From a bacterium (GTDB lineage Bacteria > Patescibacteriota > Minisyncoccia > Phycocordibacterales > JAKEFN01), in contig JAKEFN010000005.1 of the NCBI GenBank assembly GCA_022616085.1, forward strand, positions 1-10,213: a stretch of DNA of 10,213 bases. Reading direction: 5' to 3'. The notes beneath the pieces are model-generated. The model searched no databases. It saw nothing but the letters and a program-made list of their open reading frames with translations, and had not been told where the DNA came from. Of the stretch, positions 5,833 to 10,213 are shown in pieces. Every line of letters begins with the position of its first letter. Positions within the stretch are counted from its first letter, which is position 1. Position numbers and translations under genes: made by a program.

Positions 5833-7410
5833 ATGCAATCAATTGTAGAAAAACTGAAAAAAGAAATAGAAAATTTTACGCCGGAAACGCGGGACGAAAA
5901 AATCGGCATGGTTGTGTCCGTTTCAGACGGCATCGCTGAAATTGAAGGGCTCCCGGACGTTTTGATGTCCGAAATGCTCCTTTTTGACACGGGAGAAGGA
6001 AAAACTCTTGAAGAATTGACACGGGAAACAGATGCCGTTATCGGCATGGCGCAGAACCTTGAGGAAGAGAGGGTGCGCGCGGTTATTTTGGGCGATTATG
6101 GAAAAGTGCGCGAGGGAACGGTGGTAAAAAGCACCGGAACGATTCTCTCCATCCCTGTTTCTTCGGAAATGGTGGGGCGCGTTGTCGATCCCTTGGGGAA
6201 TCCTCTTGACGGGGGCGGCTCCATAAAAGCGAAACAACGGAACCCCATTGAACGGAAAGCGTATGGCGTTATTGACCGGCAATCCGTCAATGTTCCGCTT
6301 CACACCGGCATCAAAGCGATTGATGCGATGATTCCTATTGGGCGCGGACAGCGCGAGCTTATAATCGGCGATCGCGGAACGGGGAAAACGGCGATTGCGA
6401 TTGACGCTATTTTGAATCAGCTCAATGAAAAACCGGAAGACCGCCCGATCTGCATCTATGTCGTCATAGGGCAAAAAGATTCGAAGGTTGCGAAATTGGT
6501 CCATCAACTTAAGCAAAAAGGGGCTTTTGATTACAGTATTGTTGTTTCCGCCTCATCATCCGCGTCGGCCGCTTTGCAATTTCTGGCGCCTTTTGCGGGC
6601 GCCGCGGTCGGGGAGTTTTTTATGGATCAAGGCAAAGATGCGCTTGTGATTTATGACGACCTCTCAAAGCACGCGGTTGCATATCGGCAAATGTCGCTTC
6701 TTCTCCGCCGTCCGCCCGGCCGCGAGGCGTATCCGGGAGATATTTTTTATCTTCACTCGCGTCTTCTTGAACGGTCGGCAAAACTTTCGCCGGAGAGGGG
6801 AGGGGGGTCGCTCACCGCATTTCCGATCATAGAGACGCAGGAAGGCGACGTGTCCGCGTATATTCCCACCAATGTTATTTCTATTACGGATGGACAGATT
6901 TATCTTGAAGGAGAGCTTTTTAACAAAGGAATACGCCCCGCGGTCAATGTGGGACTTTCAGTATCGCGCGTGGGATCGGCGGCGCAAACCAAAGCGATGA
7001 AAAAAGTCGCGGGCAAACTTCGCCTTGAGCTTGCGCAGTTCCGCGAGCTTGAAGCCTTTGTGCAATTCTCCGGCGATCTTGATCTCAATACCAAAAAACA
7101 GATTGAGCGCGGGAAGCGGATGGTGGAGATTTTGAAACAGGACAAGGGCATGCCGGAGCCGTTCCCCCGCCAGGTTTCACTTATTTTTGGGGCAATAAAC
7201 GGCCTTTTTGATGCCGTTCCGGCGGAGCGCGTTCGGGAGGCGGGGTTGAAATTTCTAACGCATATCGAAAACCACCATAAGGATATTCTTGAAAAAATAG
7301 AAGAATATCGGGATATGCCGGAAGACGTAGCGAAGGCCTTGGAAGCCGCAATTGCGTCATTCAAGACAGCGCATGGCGATCTATTTTCCCAATACGAATC
7401 GCCGCGTTGA
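5833..7410 (+). CDS. atpA: F1Fo ATP synthase subunit alpha
   Basis: A 525-residue non-catalytic nucleotide-binding subunit of F1 (E. coli 513). The ATG at 5833 is preferred over an in-frame TTG at 5812, because the upstream codons lie in a repetitive A/T-rich spacer and 'MQSIVEKLKKEIE' looks like the normal N-terminal delta-binding helix. Beta-barrel domain at about 22-95 ('GMVVSVSDGIAEIEGL'), nucleotide-binding domain at about 96-385, helical C-terminal domain after that. The P-loop is GDRGTGKT (179-186); the family usually has Gln where Gly182 stands. 'LVIYDDLSKHAVAYRQ' (Walker B region), 'LLRRPPGREAYPGDIFYLHSRLLERSA' and the Arg finger in 'SVSRVGSAAQ' (Arg379) are present. The stop codon is TGA. 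Confidence 0.97.
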   Translation: MQSIVEKLKKEIENFTPETRDEKIGMVVSVSDGIAEIEGLPDVLMSEMLLFDTGEGKTLEELTRETDAVIGMAQNLEEERVRAVILGDYGKVREGTVVKSTGTILSIPVSSEMVGRVVDPLGNPLDGGGSIKAKQRNPIERKAYGVIDRQSVNVPLHTGIKAIDAMIPIGRGQRELIIGDRGTGKTAIAIDAILNQLNEKPEDRPICIYVVIGQKDSKVAKLVHQLKQKGAFDYSIVVSASSSASAALQFLAPFAGAAVGEFFMDQGKDALVIYDDLSKHAVAYRQMSLLLRRPPGREAYPGDIFYLHSRLLERSAKLSPERGGGSLTAFPIIETQEGDVSAYIPTNVISITDGQIYLEGELFNKGIRPAVNVGLSVSRVGSAAQTKAMKKVAGKLRLELAQFRELEAFVQFSGDLDLNTKKQIERGKRMVEILKQDKGMPEPFPRQVSLIFGAINGLFDAVPAERVREAGLKFLTHIENHHKDILEKIEEYRDMPEDVAKALEAAIASFKTAHGDLFSQYESPR

Positions 7411-7445
7411 TCGCATTTTGAATTTTAACTTTTGAGTTTGTAATT

Positions 7446-8363
7446 ATGTCTCTCAAATCCGTAAAAAACAAGATCAGATCAGTGGGGAAAACCGCAAAAG
7501 TGACCAAGGCGATGGAAGCGGTATCCGCGGTGAAGATGCGCAAAAGCCAATTGCGCGCTCTTGAGGCGCGACCATATGCGGTTTCCGCCCTGACCATCCT
7601 CCGAAACGCGTCGGGGAGTCTTGAGGCGGGGAGACATCCGCTCACAACCGCGAGGAATGTAAAAAAGACAGGCATTGTTGTCGTTACGAGCGACAAAGGG
7701 CTTGCGGGAAGCTTAAACAGTGCGGTTTTGAAAAATGTGCATGCGATGATAGGAAAAAACGGGCTGACGCCGGAGAATATCGGTTTTTTCTGCATTGGAA
7801 GAAAAGGCGCGGATCATTTCGCTTCGCGCGGATTTAATGTGGTGGAACGATATGAGCGATGGGGGGATTTTGTCGATTTTGACGGCATTCATCCGATCGT
7901 CGAACGCGCACAAAACCTTTTTCTTGAAGGGGAGTTTGATGAATTTCAGATCGTTTATACTTCTTTCATCTCGACTCTCAAGCAGGAAGTGCGTTCCGAA
8001 CGCCTTCTTCCCATTACGTTTGAAGGAGTCGCTCGCGCAGTCGAAGGAATTCTTCCGGAGACCGGCCGTTATGCAGAGCTTGCGGCGCATGCGCCGGAGC
8101 CGGTAAAAGAATATACATTCGAGCCGTCCGCAGACGCGGTGTTAAACGAGATTATTCCTATGCTCCTTGCCGTTCATGTATATCATGCTATTCTTGAAGC
8201 GAACGCAAGCGAGCACTCGGCGCGCATGATTGCCATGAAAAACGCGTCCGACAACGCGGAAGATTTATCCGAGTCTTTGAGCCTTTCATACAACAAGGCG
8301 CGGCAGGCGGCGATCACGCGAGAAGTTTCGGAAATTGTAGGGGGAATGGAAGCGCTTAAATAA
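7446..8363 (+). CDS. atpG: F1Fo ATP synthase subunit gamma
   Basis: A 305-residue central shaft subunit (E. coli 287). It rotates inside the alpha3beta3 ring and transmits torque from the c-ring. The N-terminal helix 'SLKSVKNKIRSVGKTAKVTKAMEAVSAVKMRK' and the C-terminal helix 'ARMIAMKNASDNAEDL', continuing 'YNKARQAAITREVSEIVGG', are the two conserved coiled-coil strands. The central Rossmann-like part is recognisable from 'IVVVTSDKGLAGSLN' (about 77-91). It starts 35 bases after atpA in a spacer with the TTTTGAATTTT/TTTTGAGTTT motif also seen before atpA, without a Shine-Dalgarno. The order alpha-gamma-beta is standard. Confidence 0.97.
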   Translation: MSLKSVKNKIRSVGKTAKVTKAMEAVSAVKMRKSQLRALEARPYAVSALTILRNASGSLEAGRHPLTTARNVKKTGIVVVTSDKGLAGSLNSAVLKNVHAMIGKNGLTPENIGFFCIGRKGADHFASRGFNVVERYERWGDFVDFDGIHPIVERAQNLFLEGEFDEFQIVYTSFISTLKQEVRSERLLPITFEGVARAVEGILPETGRYAELAAHAPEPVKEYTFEPSADAVLNEIIPMLLAVHVYHAILEANASEHSARMIAMKNASDNAEDLSESLSLSYNKARQAAITREVSEIVGGMEALK

Positions 8364-8376
8364 ATCAAATATCAAA

Positions 8377-9765
8377 ATGAAAAATGAAAATGCAACATCA
8401 AAGAACGGCGTTATAAAACAAATCATCGGTCCTGTCGTTGACGTCTATTTTGAAGGCGATCTGCCGGAATTGCTCACCGCGCTTGAAGTGAGAAGGGAAG
8501 AGAACGAGGAGAAAATCGTGCTTGAAGTCGCCGCGCATATCGGCGGAGGGGGTGTGCGGACGATCGCCATGAATTCGACCGACGGCCTCAAACGCGGCGA
8601 AGAAGTTGCAAGCACCGGCGCGCCGATCTGCGTTCCTGTGGGAGAGGAAGTGCTTGGGCGCATGACGAACGTCCTCGGAGACCCCATAGACAACAAAGGC
8701 GATATACCCGCGCGCAAACGCCTTCCCATTCACCGCACCCCGCCTCCGTTCAAGGAACAGTCAACCGAAACGGAAGTTTTTGAAACCGGCATCAAAACCA
8801 TCGACCTTATGACACCCTTTATCAAGGGCGGGAAAGTAGGGCTTTTCGGCGGCGCCGGAGTGGGCAAGACCGTTCTTATCCAGGAGCTTATCAGGAATAT
8901 CGCGACCGAACACGGCGGATACTCGGTATTTGCGGGTATCGGCGAACGAACGCGCGAAGGAAACGATCTCTACCACGAAATGAGGGAATCGGGAGTGCTC
9001 GAAAAGACGTCCCTCGTTTTTGGGCAGATGAACGAAGTGCCCGGCGCGCGCGCCCGCGTGGGACTCTCGGGTCTCACCATGGCGGAATATTTCCGCGATG
9101 AAATGGGCAAGGACACCCTCCTTTTTATGGATAATATTTTCCGCTTCACACAGGCGGGTTCGGAAGTGTCCGCGCTTCTCGGACGCGTTCCCTCTGCCGT
9201 GGGCTATCAGCCGACGCTCGCGGAAGAAATGGGTAAGCTTCAAGAGCGCATCACATCGACCAACAAGGGCTCCATCACATCGGTGCAGGCGGTTTATGTT
9301 CCCGCAGACGACCTCACCGATCCGGCTCCCGCTACCACATTTTCACATCTTGATTCGACAGTTGTGCTTTCCCGTGCGCTCGCATCTCTCGGGATTTATC
9401 CGGCGATTGACCCGCTTGAATCTGCATCGATTGCCCTTGACCCGTCTATTGTCGGCGAGGAGCACTACCGCGTTGCATCCCAGACGAAAGAAATCCTTCA
9501 GCGCTACAAAGATCTTCAAGACATTATCGCTATATTAGGCATTGAGGAGCTTTCGGATGAAGATAAGCGCATCGTCTCGCGTGCGAGAAAAATCCAGAAG
9601 TTTCTCTCCCAGCCGTTTTTCGTGGGCGAGGGCTTCACGGGTGTTGCCGGCAAATATGTCGCGCTCAAAGACACGGTGCGCGGGTTCGCGGAGATTATCG
9701 AAGGGAAGCATGATGAGAAAAACGAGCAGGAGTTTTATATGAAAGGGACGATTGATGAGATTTAA
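8377..9765 (+). CDS. atpD: F1Fo ATP synthase subunit beta (catalytic)
   Basis: A 462-residue catalytic subunit (E. coli 460). The beta-barrel domain begins 'GVIKQIIGPVVDVYFEG' (11-27). The P-loop is GGAGVGKT (158-165). The catalytic Glu190 and Arg191 in 'GIGERTREGND' correspond to E. coli Glu181 and Arg182. Walker B lies in 'DTLLFMDNIFRFTQAGSE', followed by 'GRVPSAVGYQPTLAEEMG'. The lever region equivalent to DELSEED reads EELSDED (390-396). The first ten residues are a short hydrophilic extension. The gene begins 13 bases after atpG in an A-rich context with no Shine-Dalgarno. All residues needed for hydrolysis and synthesis appear intact. Confidence 0.98.
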   Translation: MKNENATSKNGVIKQIIGPVVDVYFEGDLPELLTALEVRREENEEKIVLEVAAHIGGGGVRTIAMNSTDGLKRGEEVASTGAPICVPVGEEVLGRMTNVLGDPIDNKGDIPARKRLPIHRTPPPFKEQSTETEVFETGIKTIDLMTPFIKGGKVGLFGGAGVGKTVLIQELIRNIATEHGGYSVFAGIGERTREGNDLYHEMRESGVLEKTSLVFGQMNEVPGARARVGLSGLTMAEYFRDEMGKDTLLFMDNIFRFTQAGSEVSALLGRVPSAVGYQPTLAEEMGKLQERITSTNKGSITSVQAVYVPADDLTDPAPATTFSHLDSTVVLSRALASLGIYPAIDPLESASIALDPSIVGEEHYRVASQTKEILQRYKDLQDIIAILGIEELSDEDKRIVSRARKIQKFLSQPFFVGEGFTGVAGKYVALKDTVRGFAEIIEGKHDEKNEQEFYMKGTIDEI

Positions 9766-9768
9766 ATC

Positions 9769-10008
9769 ATGCTTAATTTAACTATCACAACTATTGATAA
9801 AATACTCTATAAAGGCGGGGCGAAGTCCGTTACCGTTCCCGCCCGCGAAGGCGTCATGACCGTGCTCCCTCATCACATCCCCCTTATCACGCCGCTTGAT
9901 TCGGGTATTATTCTCGTAAAGCCTGAAGGGGAGGGAGTTGCGCAGGCGTTTGAGATAAAGAAAGGTTTCTTGGAAGTAGGAAAAGAGGAGACGACGATAT
10001 TGGTTTGA
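9769..10008 (+). CDS. atpC: F1Fo ATP synthase subunit epsilon, beta-sandwich domain only
   Basis: A 79-residue epsilon subunit, against about 130-140 in most bacteria. It begins 'LNLTITTIDKILYKGGAKSVTVPAREGVMTVLPHHIPLITPL', a good match to the N-terminal beta-sandwich that joins gamma to the c-ring, and contains 'FEIKKGFLEVGKEETTILV', the last strands of that domain. It stops (TGA) exactly where the two-helix C-terminal domain would begin. That domain normally binds ATP or extends into F1 to inhibit hydrolysis, so this form of regulation should be missing. The start is three bases after the atpD stop. The next gene is a tRNA, and no leftover coding sequence for the helices is apparent downstream. 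Confidence 0.94.
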   Translation: MLNLTITTIDKILYKGGAKSVTVPAREGVMTVLPHHIPLITPLDSGIILVKPEGEGVAQAFEIKKGFLEVGKEETTILV

Positions 10009-10044
10009 AATCTTAAATTTGAAGTTGGAAATCCCAATGAATGT

Positions 10045-10115
10045 GCGGGATTAGTTTAGTGGTAAAACATCAGTTTTCCAAACTGAGGTCGGGAGTTCGA
10101 TTCTCCCATCCCGCA
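10045..10115 (+). tRNA. tRNA-Gly (anticodon UCC)
   Basis: A full cloverleaf. The acceptor GCGGGAT (10045-10051) pairs with ATCCCGC (10108-10114). The D stem is GTTT/AAAC with GG in its loop. The anticodon stem TCAGT/ACTGA encloses a seven-base loop with TCC at 10077-10079. The variable loop is GGTC, and the T arm GGGAG/CTCCC has loop TTCGATT. The discriminator is A, whereas bacterial tRNA-Gly usually has U. CCA is not encoded. It lies 36 bases after atpC with no clear promoter of its own. Confidence 0.95.
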
Positions 10116-10119
10116 TCGT

Positions 10120-10176
10120 ATTGAGGTCGCGGGTCCCCTGCCTGTCGGCAGGCAGGGATTCCCGCCACTCGCACCA
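10120..10176 (+). pseudogene. 3' half of a tRNA with a hairpin inserted in its T loop
   Basis: ATTGA-GGTC (10120-10128) resembles an anticodon-stem end plus a short variable loop. GCGGG (10129-10133) and CCCGC (10161-10165) form a T stem. CACTCGC (10166-10172) has exactly seven acceptor positions, followed by A and an encoded CCA (10174-10176). The T loop keeps T at its start and ATT at its end, with 23 bases (10135-10157) in place of the middle three. No matching 5' half (GCGAGTG-like) is found upstream; tRNA-Gly ends only 13 bases before GCGGG. The isotype cannot be told; the short variable loop argues against Leu or Ser. Confidence 0.6.
10136..10157 (+). repeat. Perfect 9-bp GC-rich palindromic hairpin (REP-like)
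   Basis: CCCTGCCTG (10136-10144) pairs perfectly with CAGGCAGGG (10149-10157) around a TCGG loop. It sits inside the T loop of the tRNA remnant, and the remnant's GCGGG/CCCGC stem extends it further. No T-run follows, so a terminator is less likely than a mobile or dispersed palindrome. No second copy is in this window. Confidence 0.65.
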
Positions 10177-10195
10177 AAAATTGCGATAATTTTTT
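10176..10195 (+). terminator. Weak A/T hairpin with T-run after the tRNA region
   Basis: AAAAATT (10176-10182) pairs with AATTTTT (10188-10194) across GCGAT. The 3' arm is itself a T-run. The stem is all A/T and therefore weak, but its place after the tRNA region makes it a candidate terminator for the atp-tRNA transcript. The remaining 18 bases to the window end hold only TTGACC (10198-10203), which could be the -35 box of a following promoter. Confidence 0.3.
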
Positions 10196-10213
10196 AATTG
10201 ACCCCAGCCCGCA

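Noticed and set aside
5923..6516. 197-codon minus-strand open frame opposite atpA
   Set aside because: It is antisense to a strongly conserved gene and has no independent start context or motif.
8761..9243. 160-codon minus-strand open frame opposite atpD
   Set aside because: A shadow of atpD; His/Arg-rich composition is what the complement of atpD codons gives.
10120..10176. tmRNA 3' end
   Set aside because: The acceptor strand CACTCGC does not give the G3-U70 alanine determinant with its natural partner, and nothing upstream resembles a tag frame or pseudoknots.
10120..10176. tRNA-Leu or tRNA-Ser 3' end
   Set aside because: The variable loop appears to be the four-base GGTC of class I tRNAs, without a long variable arm; the isotype is left open.

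Overview
The window suggests a member of the Candidate Phyla Radiation (Patescibacteria), probably Parcubacteria-like. The reasons are a compact ATP synthase operon with shortened delta and epsilon subunits, no atpI, almost no Shine-Dalgarno sequences, T/A-rich spacers built on TTTTGA/TCAAAA motifs, and a nearby type IV minor-pilin cluster with a LamG domain. TGA is used as a stop codon (atpA, atpC), so this is not one of the lineages that read TGA as glycine. The taxonomic placement is inference from style, not from a marker search. Everything recognisable is on the + strand.

Positions 1-3651 hold four consecutive prepilin-like genes. They follow the order known for minor pilins and pseudopilins (GspH/FimU, GspI/PilV, GspJ/PilW, GspK/PilX), which build the tip complex that primes pilus assembly. 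The fourth lacks Glu+5, as expected for the K/X class, and carries a LamG (concanavalin A-like) domain of about 240 residues, so it could be a tip adhesin. The end of gene 3 contains a G-rich tract and a C8 run. The frame of gene 4 is open through this region, so a one-base slip would fuse genes 3 and 4.

Positions 3676-10008 hold a complete F1Fo ATP synthase operon in the order atpB-E-F-H-A-G-D-C. A good promoter sits directly before atpB and predicts a nearly leaderless mRNA. The a subunit has its essential Arg. The c subunit has its carboxylate (Glu59) but lacks the sodium ligands, which fits proton coupling. Alpha and beta have Walker motifs and the catalytic or Arg-finger residues. Delta lacks part of its N-terminal domain and epsilon lacks its whole C-terminal inhibitory domain. 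The 137-base spacer before atpA contains a 14-bp inverted repeat.

Positions 10045-10213 hold tRNA-Gly(UCC), followed 13 bases later by what looks like the 3' half of a second tRNA. That half has a variable loop, T arm, acceptor strand and CCA. Its T loop is interrupted by a perfect 9-bp GC-rich hairpin, and its 5' half is missing. This remnant and the gene 3/4 slippage region are the most unusual items here.
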